64,000 nt of DNA from JACVRW01 sp963812415 (GTDB taxonomy: Bacteria > Actinomycetota > Thermoleophilia > Solirubrobacterales > Thermoleophilaceae), in NCBI GenBank assembly GCA_963812415.1, contig CAWEVH010000022.1, positions 62,001-126,000 on the forward strand. The letters run 5' to 3'. A program made the translations under genes and the position numbers. The notes beneath the pieces are model-generated. The model was not told where the DNA came from, ran no database searches, and was given only the letters and a program-made list of their open reading frames with translations. This document shows, piece after piece, positions 1 through 8,323 of the stretch (position 1 is the first letter of the stretch; every line of letters starts with the position of its first letter).

Positions 1-1
1 G

Positions 2-34
2 AACTTCCCCGAGCCCGACCCGACGCGCGGCTAG
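2..34 (+). CDS. C-terminal end of an unidentified gene (partial)
   Basis: Only about ten codons are inside the window. In the second frame they read NFPEPDPTRG and end in TAG, which overlaps the stop of the universal stress gene coming the other way. Tail-to-tail stop overlap is common in this window, which is the main reason to list it. The piece is too short to assign a family and could be chance. Confidence 0.25.
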   Translation, partial: NFPEPDPTRG

Positions 35-969
35 CTGCCGGTATCGGCGGGCGGGACGACGAGCACCGGCCGCCGGCTGTGGTGGAGCACGCCACTCGAG
101 ACGCTGCCGAGCGCGGCCGAGAGCCCGGTCAGACCCCGCGAGCCGACGACGATGCCGACGCAGTCTCGAGCATCGGCCGCGTCGAGTATGGCCAGCCAGA
201 GTGAGCCAAGGGCAGGTTCCGACAGCCCCTCGGCCTCGAAGCCCGCCGCGCGGGCCAGCTCGACGCCGCGCGCGGTGATCTCCGTCGACTGGTCGTTGGC
301 GATCTCATCGAGCTCCGCGGCCATTCCCTGCGTCGAGCCACTCACCCGGGCGAGGGTGGGTGCCCTGGCCACCCACGACTCCCAGAAGTGGAACACCAGC
401 CCGTCTCGAGGCGCGCAGAGCTCGGCCGCGGCTTCGAGGGCGTGCTTCGCGGAGGCCGAGCCGTCGTAGCAGAGCAGCAGCGGCCCGGGGTGCGGCTCGC
501 CGGGCGTCGCGCCCGGCACGATGAGCACAGGCCGCGACGAGTGGTGCACCAATGCGGTCGAGACGCTGCCGAGCAGCGCCCGGCCGACGCCTGAGAGGCC
601 GTGCGCGCCGGCCACGATCACCGAGGCGCCCTGGCGCTCGGCCTCGGCGAGCAGCGCGCGCCAGGTCTTGCGCTCCTCCCGGATCGGCAACGGACGGGCT
701 CGGAAGCCGGCCGTCACCGCCAGCTCCACGCCCTCCGTGACGACGCGCTCGCCCGCCTCGCGGTCAGCCGCGTCCAGTTCCTCTGCGGCCCCGCGCAGAG
801 CCGTCGGAACTCCTGCCGGATCGCCGCGCGGCAGCGACCTGCCAAGTCCGGTCCAAGCGTGGCAGACGAGCGCCTCGCGTCCGGCGAGCAGCCGCCCGGC
901 CGCCGCGATCGCGGTGGCCGAGGCGTCCGAGCCGTCGTAGCACAGCAGGACCGGGCCGCTCACGTGCAT
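31..969 (-). CDS. Universal stress protein with two tandem Usp domains
   Basis: 312 residues, made of two Usp domains of about 150 residues each. Both start with the usual hydrophobic strand and Asp (LLCYDGSD near residue 9, LLCYDGSA near 165). Both end in the ATP-binding loop pattern followed by a beta strand (GAHGLSGVGRALLGSVS and GSRGLTGLSAALGSVSS, then RPVLIVP or RPVLVVP). Such proteins are cytoplasmic nucleotide binders used in dormancy, hypoxia and oxidative stress in actinobacteria. It diverges from the membrane protein at 1104 across about 130 bp. The neighbouring hemerythrin, NarL-type regulator and nitrite reductase fit a low-oxygen or nitrosative stress locus, which is inference. 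Confidence 0.9.
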   Translation of the reverse strand: MHVSGPVLLCYDGSDASATAIAAAGRLLAGREALVCHAWTGLGRSLPRGDPAGVPTALRGAAEELDAADREAGERVVTEGVELAVTAGFRARPLPIREERKTWRALLAEAERQGASVIVAGAHGLSGVGRALLGSVSTALVHHSSRPVLIVPGATPGEPHPGPLLLCYDGSASAKHALEAAAELCAPRDGLVFHFWESWVARAPTLARVSGSTQGMAAELDEIANDQSTEITARGVELARAAGFEAEGLSEPALGSLWLAILDAADARDCVGIVVGSRGLTGLSAALGSVSSGVLHHSRRPVLVVPPADTGS

Positions 970-1103
970 GCCCAGAGCTTTCCACCCGCGGGCGCCGGCT
1001 GCATCGGCAGCGATACCGGAATCGTTGCGGGGAATTACTGAGCCGGGCTCCGATCCTGCGCCCGATGCCGAGGCGTCGACGCGCGCGTAGCGTCGATCGA
1101 GCC

Positions 1104-1679
1104 ATGACCGGCTACCTCCTCGCCGCGCTGTGCATCTTCGGCGTCAACCTGCTTCCGGCGTTCGGGCCGCCCACGTGGGCCGTGCTGGTCTTCTTCCGCC
1201 TCAACTCCGACCTGGCCGCGGTCCCGCTCGTACTCCTCGGGGCGCTCGCGGCGGCGGCGGGCCGACTTGCGCTGGCCACGGCGAGCAGGCGCTTTCGCGG
1301 TCGCTTCTCGCCGGAGCGCCTGAGGAGTCTCGAGGCGGCCGAGGATGTTCTCGCCGGGAGCCGCGGCAAGGCCGTTGCGGGCCTCGGGCTATTCGCGCTC
1401 TCGCCGGTGCCATCGGCGCAGCTGTTCGTGGCCGCGGGCCTGCTGAGGGTCCCCCTGATACCTCTCACAGCCGCCTTCTTTGCCGGGCGGCTCGTGTCCT
1501 ACTCGCTGTACGTTGGTGCCGCATCGGCGGCGCGCGAGACCCTCGGCTCGGTCATGACCGACGCGTTCGCCTCACCGTTCGGCGTGGCGGTGCAGCTGAT
1601 GATGCTGCTGCTCTTGGTCCTGCTCGTTCGGGTGGACTGGGCGAAGGTGCTGGCCTCGCGCGCCACGACGCGCCACTAG
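1104..1679 (+). CDS. Small multi-pass membrane protein, VTT/DedA-like
   Basis: 191 residues with about five hydrophobic segments. The centre holds a re-entrant-looking stretch with Pro and Gly (ALSPVPSAQLFVAAGLL) followed by a helix with an Arg (FAGRLVSYSLY), which resembles the core of VTT/DedA-type membrane proteins. I chose ATG 1104 because the first transmembrane segment begins right after it. An upstream in-frame start at 1065 would only add an Arg-rich tail. Substrate unknown. It is transcribed away from the universal stress gene. The family assignment is by pattern only. Confidence 0.65.
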   Translation: MTGYLLAALCIFGVNLLPAFGPPTWAVLVFFRLNSDLAAVPLVLLGALAAAAGRLALATASRRFRGRFSPERLRSLEAAEDVLAGSRGKAVAGLGLFALSPVPSAQLFVAAGLLRVPLIPLTAAFFAGRLVSYSLYVGAASAARETLGSVMTDAFASPFGVAVQLMMLLLLVLLVRVDWAKVLASRATTRH

Positions 1680-1686
1680 CGCGAGC

Positions 1687-2100
1687 TCACAAGTCGAGCT
1701 GCTCGAGCTGCTCGGAGGGCATCGCCTGCTCGATCAGCGGGAAGAGCACGCGCTCCTCGTGCCGGATATGGCTCTCGAGCCGCTCTCCAAGCTCGTGCAG
1801 ACTCTCCGGATCGGGGTGTTCCGCGGTCGCGATGTCGGCGCCGCGGCGCCGCAGGTCGACGTGCTCGACCAGCACCCTCGCCACGGCGGGGTGGTCGTGC
1901 TGCGCGTAGCGGGCGAAGGCCGGCAGCAGAACCTCCTCCTCGGTCCGGAAGTGCTCACGGCCCTCGCCGTTCCAGAACTCCACGAACGCGTCCCGCGCCT
2001 CAACCGCGTTGGCGCTCTCCGCCCGTTTGAGCCTGAGCGCCACGAAGAGCCCCCGGTGATGGTCGCGGGACAGTGGGGACAGGGCCTCCGCTCTCTTCAT
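1687..2100 (-). CDS. Hemerythrin HHE cation-binding domain protein
   Basis: 137 residues, one complete HHE-type four-helix bundle. Candidate di-iron ligands are spaced along the chain: DHHRGL near 14-18, HFRTEEE near 50, the His residues of HDHPAVARVLVEH in the middle, and HIRHEE near 113. Hemerythrin-like proteins bind oxygen or NO, or sense redox state, in the cytoplasm. It is followed on the same strand after 6 bp by the ZIP transporter gene (2107 is that gene's 3' end; that gene lies upstream on the minus strand), so the two probably share a transcript with the response regulator. Proximity to a copper nitrite reductase suggests NO handling, which is inference. Confidence 0.85.
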   Translation of the reverse strand: MKRAEALSPLSRDHHRGLFVALRLKRAESANAVEARDAFVEFWNGEGREHFRTEEEVLLPAFARYAQHDHPAVARVLVEHVDLRRRGADIATAEHPDPESLHELGERLESHIRHEERVLFPLIEQAMPSEQLEQLDL

Positions 2101-2106
2101 CCGGCC

Positions 2107-2850
2107 TCACTCTACGCCGAGCACCGCGGCGAGGATGAGCATCAGCGCCGCGCCGGCCGCCACGCCTCCGGCCGCCATCCCGCGGCCGCCCGGTGCAAAG
2201 GCCTGGGGTAGCAGTTCGATCACGACGAGCGCGAGCATCGCGCCGGCCGCGAAGGCGAACGAGAACGGCAGCAGCCAGCCGATCTGCTCGACCAGCAGGT
2301 AGGCGACGACCGCCCCCACGGGCTGCGGCGCGCTGGTCAGCACCGCAGCCCAGAACTGCTGCGACCGGCCGAAGCCGGCGGCCTCCATCGGGATCGCCAC
2401 GCTCGTGCCCTCGGGGATGTTCTGGAGGCCGATCGCCAGGATGACGAACAGCGCCAGGCCCTCGGTGTCGGAGGCGAATGCGGTGCCGATCGCGAATCCC
2501 TCGGGCAGGCTGTGCACCAGCAGCACGCCGAACACGAGCAGCGAGCGCCTGACCCCCGCTCCGCGCAGCTGGCCCACGTGCACGTCGCGAGCCTCGAGCG
2601 CGTGGCGCGTGCCGAGCAGGAAGGCCGTCCCGGCGGCGAGCCCTGCCGCGACCGAGACCGAGCCATCCTCGTCGAGGGCCGGCAGCAGCAGTCCGACGAT
2701 CGACGCCACCCCCATCAAGCCTGCTGCGACCCCCCACAGGAATGGGCGCAGCCGCTCCGCGTGCTCGCCGAGCAGGAAGACCGGCACAGCGCCGAGGCCG
2801 GTGGCCAGTGCGGTCGCGCTCCCGGCAAGCGCGAGGACCGCGACCTCCAC
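2107..2850 (-). CDS. ZIP family divalent metal transporter
   Basis: 247 residues, about eight hydrophobic helices. The two signature metal-binding helices are visible: HSLPEGFAIG near residue 113 and QNIPEGTSVA near 142, the paired [HQ]xxPEG motifs of ZIP/ZupT transporters. It would import Zn, Fe or Mn across the cytoplasmic membrane. It lies 8 bp downstream of the response regulator's stop codon on the same strand and 6 bp upstream of the hemerythrin gene, giving a probable three-gene operon. Iron supply to the hemerythrin is a reasonable but unproven link. Confidence 0.88.
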   Translation of the reverse strand: MEVAVLALAGSATALATGLGAVPVFLLGEHAERLRPFLWGVAAGLMGVASIVGLLLPALDEDGSVSVAAGLAAGTAFLLGTRHALEARDVHVGQLRGAGVRRSLLVFGVLLVHSLPEGFAIGTAFASDTEGLALFVILAIGLQNIPEGTSVAIPMEAAGFGRSQQFWAAVLTSAPQPVGAVVAYLLVEQIGWLLPFSFAFAAGAMLALVVIELLPQAFAPGGRGMAAGGVAAGAALMLILAAVLGVE

Positions 2851-2858
2851 GTTCCGCC

Positions 2859-3530
2859 CTAGCGCTCGATCAGGTCGTTGTCGAGCGCGTACCGCACCAG
2901 CTCCGCGCGGCTCGAGAGGCCGAGCTTCTGCTGGATGTGCGAGCGGTGCGTCTCGACCGTGCGGACACTGAGGTAGAGCTGCCCCGCGATCTCGCTGTTG
3001 GTGTGACCGAGCGCGATCAGGCTCAGCACCTCGAGCTCACGCTCGCTCAGGTCGCCGGGCGGGCCGGTCGGCGTCGCCTGCGCCTTGGCGATACGCGCGC
3101 CGAGCTCGGGGTTGAGCCACGTGCCGCCGCCGGCCGCGGCGCGAACGGCCTGCACGAGCTCGGCCCCGGCGGCCTGCTTGAGCACGTAGCCCTGCGCGCC
3201 GGCGCGCAGCGCCTCACGGGCGAACGCCGGGTCCTCCTGCATCGTGAGCACCACGATCGCGGTCTGGGGTGAGCTCTCGAGCATGGCCGGGATCGCCTCG
3301 AGACTCGATCCTCCCGGCATGTTGAGGTCGAGCACGAGCACCGCCGGCTTGTAGCCGAGCACGGTTCGTCGCGCGGCGTCCACGTCGCCGGCCTCGGCCA
3401 CCACCTCGAGGTCGTCCTCTGCGTCGAGCAGCATGCGCAGTCCGCTTCGAACGACCGCGTGGTCGTCCGCGAGCACGATCGAGATCACGCTGTCCTGGTC
3501 CACGAGCGGTGACCGTATCGCTGACGTCAT
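2859..3530 (-). CDS. NarL/LuxR-type response regulator
   Basis: 223 residues. The N-terminal receiver domain has the acidic pair (VLADDHAVVRSG near residue 18), a phospho-acceptor Asp in VLVLDLNMPGG, and the conserved Lys in YVLKQA. The C-terminal half is a LuxR helix-turn-helix (LSERELEVLSLIALG, then VRTVETHRSHIQQKLGL). The open frame continues upstream of this point, but ATG 3530 is the natural start. No sensor kinase lies beside it in the window. It diverges from the small membrane protein and nitrite reductase genes across 135 bp, so it is a good candidate regulator of them. Confidence 0.9.
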   Translation of the reverse strand: MTSAIRSPLVDQDSVISIVLADDHAVVRSGLRMLLDAEDDLEVVAEAGDVDAARRTVLGYKPAVLVLDLNMPGGSSLEAIPAMLESSPQTAIVVLTMQEDPAFAREALRAGAQGYVLKQAAGAELVQAVRAAAGGGTWLNPELGARIAKAQATPTGPPGDLSERELEVLSLIALGHTNSEIAGQLYLSVRTVETHRSHIQQKLGLSSRAELVRYALDNDLIER

Positions 3531-3665
3531 CTCCGTGAGCGTGCCGGCCCTGCGGAGAACTACCGAGGCCGCCCGTAGCGCCCCGTAGCGAGGACGGGTG
3601 GCGCGGCCGGATGTCCGTGGACCCGAGAGCGACGACCATCGAAGGAGAACGAACGAAGGAGTGCA

Positions 3666-3965
3666 ATGGACCTCACGGAGCACAACCAGTCGCTGATGGA
3701 GGAGAGCGGGCTCGGCCTCTTGCCGGGCATCACCCTCGCGCTTGCGCTCGTGGTCTTCGCGATGGCGCTGCTGCTCACCGGCTCCATGTGGGCGGTCGTC
3801 GGAGTGCTCATCCTGATCGGCGTCGTGACCGCCTCGATCCTGACGGTGGTCGTCGCCCTGATCGACGAGAGCGAGCGCGGAACCTGGCTGCGCCGTCACA
3901 TCCCGGGCCTCGCGCCCCCTCTCAGCCCCAGGACCACACGGAGAAGCACCGATGCTCCTCATTGA
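3666..3965 (+). CDS. Small two-helix membrane protein upstream of nitrite reductase
   Basis: 99 residues with two adjacent hydrophobic helices (about 21-40 and 43-66), a short N-terminal tail and a basic C-terminal tail. A good ribosome site (GAAGGAG) precedes ATG 3666. Its 3' end overlaps the next gene by 14 bp, which implies translational coupling with the nitrite reductase. It might anchor or assemble that enzyme at the membrane. I do not recognise a named family. Confidence 0.75.
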   Translation: MDLTEHNQSLMEESGLGLLPGITLALALVVFAMALLLTGSMWAVVGVLILIGVVTASILTVVVALIDESERGTWLRRHIPGLAPPLSPRTTRRSTDAPH

Positions 3966-5127
3966 CACCAGCGAACGCCAGAAGACCGAGCTTCGTGAGC
4001 GCAAGGCCGGCGAGGCCGCTCGGCTCGAGCGGGCCGAGCGCCGCCGAATGCGCCTGCGGGACGCCGGACTGATCTTCGGGATCCTCTCGATTGTGGGAGG
4101 CATCCTGCTGGCCGTGCTGCTCGCGCCGCGCGGACCGCTTGGATCCGGCGGCGACGAGACGCACGGAGCGACCGGCGCCGCTCCGAGCGCCGTGGCCGCG
4201 GCCCCGACCGCCGCGGAGGCCAAGGGCGTCAAGTTCGAGAAGTTCGAGCGAGTCGACCCGGCCCTGCCGGCGATCCCGCCCGGTCAGGTCAAGCGGTTCA
4301 AGGTCGACGTGTATGAGCACGTGACCAAGGTCTCCGACGAGCTCGCGCCGACCGAGGTGTGGTCCTACGCCATCAACGGCGTCGAGCACCGAGGGACCGG
4401 CGTGTCCGAGCCGATGGTCGTCGAGGTCGGCGACAGGGTGAGGATCGACCTCGTCAACGGCTCGACCGAGCGGATGAACGTGCGCATGCCGCACTCGATC
4501 GACTACCACTCCTCGGAGATCAACCCCGGCGAGGCGTTCAAGACCATCCCGCCGGGCGGCACGCACACATTCGAGTTCACCGCCAAGCACCCCGGCGTGT
4601 TCATGTACCACTGCGCGACCGACCCGGTGCTGCACCACACCGGCGCGGGAATGGTCGGCGCGATGATCGTCAAGCCGAGGAACCTGGCGCCAGTCGACCG
4701 CGAGCTGTGGATCAACCAGCAGGAGTTCTACATCGGCAAGCCGGGCGGTCGGGCCGACATGCACAAGATGCAGGCCAAGGCGCCGGACGTGATCGCGTTC
4801 AACGGCTACGCGGCCCAGTACAAGAAGGAGCCGATCGCCGTGACGAAGGGTGAGCGGATCCGGATGTTCGTCCTCAACTCGGGTCCGTCGATTTGGTCCG
4901 CCTTCCACGTCATCGGGACGGTGTTCGACAAGACCAACATCGAGGGCGTCGTCGGCCGGCACGCGCAAACGGTCAACCTCGCGCCGTCGCAGGGCGGCTG
5001 GGTCGAGTTCACGCTCGAGGACGAGGGCACCTACCCCTTCGTGACCCACGCCTTCGGGGACATGGTCAAGGGGTCGGTGGGTGTGCTCGCGACCGAGCAC
5101 GCGCCGCAGGCAGGCATGAGGCACTGA
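3952..5127 (+). CDS. nirK: Membrane-anchored copper nitrite reductase (NirK type)
   Basis: 391 residues. There is a charged N-terminal helix (about 8-36), one transmembrane segment (38-58), an Ala/Pro linker, then two cupredoxin domains. Every position expected in copper nitrite reductases can be matched. H181, D184 and H186 lie in HSIDYH (type 1 His, catalytic Asp, type 2 His). H220 and C221 lie in MYHC, followed by H229 and M234. H319 in FHVIG is the catalytic His, and H366 is the last type 2 ligand. The C221-H229 spacing is one residue shorter than in the Alcaligenes enzyme. It would reduce nitrite to NO outside the membrane. Other multicopper oxidase roles are possible, but the type 2 set argues for nitrite reductase. 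Confidence 0.82.
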   Translation: MLLIDTSERQKTELRERKAGEAARLERAERRRMRLRDAGLIFGILSIVGGILLAVLLAPRGPLGSGGDETHGATGAAPSAVAAAPTAAEAKGVKFEKFERVDPALPAIPPGQVKRFKVDVYEHVTKVSDELAPTEVWSYAINGVEHRGTGVSEPMVVEVGDRVRIDLVNGSTERMNVRMPHSIDYHSSEINPGEAFKTIPPGGTHTFEFTAKHPGVFMYHCATDPVLHHTGAGMVGAMIVKPRNLAPVDRELWINQQEFYIGKPGGRADMHKMQAKAPDVIAFNGYAAQYKKEPIAVTKGERIRMFVLNSGPSIWSAFHVIGTVFDKTNIEGVVGRHAQTVNLAPSQGGWVEFTLEDEGTYPFVTHAFGDMVKGSVGVLATEHAPQAGMRH

Positions 5128-5128
5128 C

Positions 5129-5362
5129 GTGGAAGCCACGAGGGCCTCCCATCCAAGTCCGACGGCCGAGCAGGTCCGCGAGCGCCTCGACCTCCTGATC
5201 GCCGATCTCTTCGCCGGCAATCGCAGCGGCTCGATCCCAACTCTCGATGTGCGCTCCCGCTCGGGCGGACTCGTGGCCTCAGCGCTCATCCCGCCCGCGC
5301 GACCGGGGGACGAGCCGCTCGGGCTCGAGATCACGATTCCGGGCTCACGCCACCGGTCCTAG
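5129..5362 (+). CDS. Small hypothetical protein after nirK
   Basis: 77 residues, starting at GTG 5129, one base after the nitrite reductase stop. This supports co-transcription and coupled translation. The N-terminal third is a predicted helix (EQVRERLDLLIADLF) and the rest is Gly/Pro-rich. There is no signal peptide, no cysteine and no recognisable domain. It overlaps the 3' end of the AbiEi/DUF559 gene by 4 bp. Confidence 0.5.
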   Translation: MEATRASHPSPTAEQVRERLDLLIADLFAGNRSGSIPTLDVRSRSGGLVASALIPPARPGDEPLGLEITIPGSRHRS

Positions 5363-6274
5363 CGGGACCCTCGGGCGGGCCGAGCAGCGCCCGCAGCTCC
5401 GAGAGCATGTGGCCGCGGGCTCTCGAAGACGTCGCCGTAGGTGTAGCGCCGGAACTCGTCCCCGCGGGCCCGGGCCTCGCGCTCGCGGCGGCGGTCCTGC
5501 TCCCAGGCGTGGCGGGACGAGTGGTAGCGGTAGCTGTCCAGCTCCACCGTCAGCCGGTGCTCGGGCCAGCGGCAGTCGACCCGCCGCTCGCTCGCGACCT
5601 TGTTGGTGCGGGGCAGGGGCAGCCCCGCCTCTTTCAGCACCCGGATGAACCGGGACTCGAGACGGCTGAGCGTGACGGGGATCTCCCCGCGCATGATGCG
5701 CCGCAGCTTGGGTCCACCCGGGCTTCGCGGCCGGCGCGCGAGTATGGCCTCCACCTGCGCCGGCGTCGTGCGGAAGCGCACGCCCGCCTCGTGGCAGGCG
5801 CGGGCGAGCTCGTCCTCGTCGAGCTCGGCGGCGAGGTCGACGAGGGTGCGGGGTGGGGTGGTGACCGGGACGCCGCGCCAGACCATGCTCTCGGCCGGCT
5901 TGCTGGTGCGGGAGCGCTTCGTGCGCACGCCCTTCACCCGGCGCTCGCCCGGCGTGGTGACCTCCGGGGGCGGCGCCTGGCCCTTCAGCAGCCCCAACAG
6001 GTAGGCCGCCGCTCTCCCGCTCAGCAGCGCTCCCGGCCCGCAGGCGAGGACGGCCGCCAGGTAGCGGGCTTCCAGGCTTGGTGCGCGGTGACCGACCCGG
6101 TAGACGCCGCGGTGCACGCGGATGAGAGCGCCCGTCCGGGACGCGGTGGTTGATCTCGTCGGCGCTGATGCCCGCGGCGAGGAGCTGGGTACGGGTCACG
6201 ACGCCATGCGCCCGGCTGGCGATCCGAGCCAGTTCTCGCTCAACCGTCCTGGACTTTCGTGGGCCACTGGCCAC
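5359..6274 (-). CDS. AbiEi antitoxin-domain / DUF559 endonuclease-like protein, frameshifted in this read
   Basis: The N-terminal part (GVVTRTQLLAAGISADEI) is the winged helix of AbiEi-type antitoxins. The C-terminal part (LESRFIRVLKEAGLPLPR, VDCRWPEHRLTVELDSYRYH, FRRYTYGDV) is a DUF559 nuclease-like core with the family's D, E and YH positions. The two parts are in different frames. Removing one G from the GGG at 6138-6140 joins HRV to RTGALIRVHRG and restores a protein of about 300 residues. The start is TTG 6277 or GTG 6274, inside a family A palindromic repeat. Such genes are multicopy in many high-GC actinobacteria. Whether it acts as a toxin-antitoxin part or a nuclease is unknown. Confidence 0.75.
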
Positions 6275-6286
6275 CAAAGTCAGGAC
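6246..6286. repeat. Family A palindromic repeat, copy 1
   Basis: 41 bp, an imperfect palindrome with arms GTCCTGGACTTT and AAAGTCAGGAC around a GGCCACTGGCC centre. The left arm has one more G than the other three copies. It sits between the divergent AbiEi/DUF559 gene and the RemA-like gene, overlapping the probable start of the former. Other copies are at 37655, 42742 and 54184. Confidence 0.8.
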
Positions 6287-6343
6287 GGGTCGGGATTTCG
6301 CCCCCCGACGGCCGGTCCGGTCGCGGCGGCTATCGTCACATTC

Positions 6344-6607
6344 ATGGCCAAGCGCGACCCTCGGATGATCCCGCTCGGGTACGGGAAGTTCGTGCGCGCC
6401 GACCGCATCTACGCGCTCGTGCCGATCGAGGGATCCGAGCGGCGCGACGGCCGCCGCACCTACGTCCACGTGGACGGACTCACCGAGCCGCTCGTGGCCT
6501 CGCGCTCCGAGCGCGCGATCCTCGCCGACGCCGAGGCGGCGCTCACCGAGGCGGCGGGCATCCCGCGTCGCTCGCGCGTCGCGGCCGGCCAGGAGAGCCT
6601 GCTCTAA
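6344..6607 (+). CDS. RemA/DUF370-like regulatory protein
   Basis: 87 residues. The stretch IPLGYGKFVRADRIYALVPIEG matches the start of RemA/DUF370 proteins (beta strand, then F/V-N-A-DRI), and YVHVDGLTEPLVASRSERAIL matches the later Thr/Ser-Arg core. RemA in Bacillus is a small DNA-binding activator of biofilm genes that forms rings. A longer frame upstream runs through the repeat. I chose ATG 6344 because family homology begins there. Its stop overlaps that of pntB by 4 bp in tail-to-tail arrangement. Confidence 0.65.
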   Translation: MAKRDPRMIPLGYGKFVRADRIYALVPIEGSERRDGRRTYVHVDGLTEPLVASRSERAILADAEAALTEAAGIPRRSRVAAGQESLL

Positions 6608-8022
6608 AGGTCCTCGACTTCCTTCAGGACCTTCTGGACCGACTCCTTGGCGTCGCCGAACAGCAGCGCCGTGTTCTCCTTGTAGAAGAGCGGATTGTCG
6701 ATGCCCGCGAAGCCGGTGTTCATCGAGCGCTTGAGGACGATCACGGCGCCGGCCTTGTCCACGTCGAGGATCGGCATCCCGTAGATCGGCGAGTCCGTCT
6801 GCTCGCGCGCGGCGGGGTTGGTCACGTCGTTGGCGCCGATCACGAGCGCGACGTCGGTCTGCGGGAACTCCGGGTTGATCTCGTCCATCTCCTTGAGATG
6901 GTCGTAGGGCACGTCGGCCTCGGCGAGCAGCACGTTCATGTGGCCGGGCATGCGGCCGGCCACCGGGTGGATGGCGTAGCGCACCTCGACGCCGCGCTTC
7001 TCGAGCTCGTCCGCGAGCTCGCGCACCGTGTGCTGCGCCTGGGCGACGGCCATCCCGTAGCCCGGCGCGACCACCACCTTGGATGCGTAGGCGAGCTGGA
7101 TCGCCACGTCCGACGGGTCGGTCGAGCGCACCGGCCGTTCCTCTCCGTCGCCGCCGGCGCCGGCCGCCACCGCCACGCCGCCGAACCCTCCGGCCACGAT
7201 GTTCGGTATCGAGCGGTTCATCGCCTCGGCCATCTGCATCGTGAGGATCGAGCCCGAGGCGCCCACCAGCATGCCGGCCACGATCAGCGCCACGTTGTCG
7301 AGCGCCAGCCCGGCCGCGGCGGCCGATAGGCCGGTGCAGGCGTTCAGCAGCGAGATCACGACCGGCATGTCGGCGCCGCCGATCGGCAGCACGACCATGT
7401 TGCCGAGCACCGCCGCCGCCACGAGGATCACGATGAACAGGCCCTGGGACTCGGCGCCGGCGGCGATGGCCACAGAGCAGCCGACCGCCACCAGCAGCAG
7501 GAGCGCGTTCACGACCTGCTGCGCGGGGAGCTGGATCGGGCGCCCGGGCAAGAGCTCCTGCAGCTTCGCGAAGGCGATGTTCGAGCCCCAGAAGGACACC
7601 GAGCCGATGATCGCCGCGAGGAGGATCGGGATCAGGGCCTCGAGCTCCGGGTTGCCGCCGGTGATCTCCAGCGCCTCGCGGTACTCGACGAACGAGATCA
7701 GCGCCACCGCGCCGCCGCCGACGCCGTTGAACAGCGCCACCATCTGCGGCATCTGGGTCATCTTCACGCCGCGCGCCGCGGGCACGCCCACGGCGGTCCC
7801 GATCGCCACGCCGAGCGCGATCAGCCCGTAGTCGTCGACGAAGTCCCAGAGCAGCGTCGCCACCACGGCGATCGCCATGCCCACCGCGGCCACCGCGTTC
7901 CCCTTGCGCGCCGTGCTCGGGTGGGTGAGCAGCCGCAGGCCGAGGATGAAGCAGATGAACGCGAGGATGTAGAGGACCTGGATGAAGTCCGGGTCCTGGA
8001 GGAACGACGCCGTGAGCGTCAC
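6604..8022 (-). CDS. pntB: NAD(P) transhydrogenase subunit beta
   Basis: 472 residues. The N-terminal half has about nine transmembrane helices that form most of the proton channel. The C-terminal half is the soluble NADP(H)-binding domain III (VVVAPGYGMAVAQAQ, then ADVPYDHL, and VIGANDVTNPAA). It couples hydride transfer between NADH and NADP to proton movement across the membrane. The start is GTG 8022, 2 bp after the stop of pntAB, and the order pntAA-pntAB-pntB on one strand is the standard split operon. NADPH supply is the expected role. Confidence 0.95.
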   Translation of the reverse strand: MTLTASFLQDPDFIQVLYILAFICFILGLRLLTHPSTARKGNAVAAVGMAIAVVATLLWDFVDDYGLIALGVAIGTAVGVPAARGVKMTQMPQMVALFNGVGGGAVALISFVEYREALEITGGNPELEALIPILLAAIIGSVSFWGSNIAFAKLQELLPGRPIQLPAQQVVNALLLLVAVGCSVAIAAGAESQGLFIVILVAAAVLGNMVVLPIGGADMPVVISLLNACTGLSAAAAGLALDNVALIVAGMLVGASGSILTMQMAEAMNRSIPNIVAGGFGGVAVAAGAGGDGEERPVRSTDPSDVAIQLAYASKVVVAPGYGMAVAQAQHTVRELADELEKRGVEVRYAIHPVAGRMPGHMNVLLAEADVPYDHLKEMDEINPEFPQTDVALVIGANDVTNPAAREQTDSPIYGMPILDVDKAGAVIVLKRSMNTGFAGIDNPLFYKENTALLFGDAKESVQKVLKEVEDL

Positions 8023-8024
8023 CG

Positions 8025-8321
8025 TTACGCGTCCTTCTTCGGCTCGGGGCGCTTCCTGAACATCTCGAGCATCCGGTCCGTGACGAGGAAGCCGCCGACC
8101 ACGTTGATGGTCCCGAAGGCGATCGCGATCACGAGCAGCAGCTCGTTGAGGAAGCCGGCGGCCTCCCCGATCAGGAGCAGCCCGCCCAGCAGCACGATGC
8201 CGTGGATCGCGTTCGTGGCCGACATCAGCGGCGTGTGCAGCGTGTTCGGCACCTTCGAGATCACCTCGAAGCCGACGAACGCCGCCAGCACGAGGATGGT
8301 GAGCTCGGTGAGGAGATCCAT
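8025..8321 (-). CDS. pntAB: NAD(P) transhydrogenase subunit alpha part 2 (membrane domain)
   Basis: 98 residues, three hydrophobic helices. It includes the conserved VISKVPNTLHTPLMSATNAI segment found at the start of the alpha membrane domain in split-subunit enzymes. ATG 8321 is 2 bp from the pntAA stop. A longer open frame upstream is only the antisense shadow of pntAA. Confidence 0.95.
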   Translation of the reverse strand: MDLLTELTILVLAAFVGFEVISKVPNTLHTPLMSATNAIHGIVLLGGLLLIGEAAGFLNELLLVIAIAFGTINVVGGFLVTDRMLEMFRKRPEPKKDA

Positions 8322-8323
8322 GG

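Noticed and set aside
2859..4232. Long 457-residue minus-strand open frame covering the response regulator
   Set aside because: The part upstream of 3530 lies antisense to the small membrane protein and nirK and has no protein character; the regulator starts at 3530.
3922..5334. 470-residue minus-strand open frame opposite nirK
   Set aside because: Repetitive Val/Arg/His-rich shadow composition with no domain, while the plus strand encodes a copper enzyme with all ligands in place.
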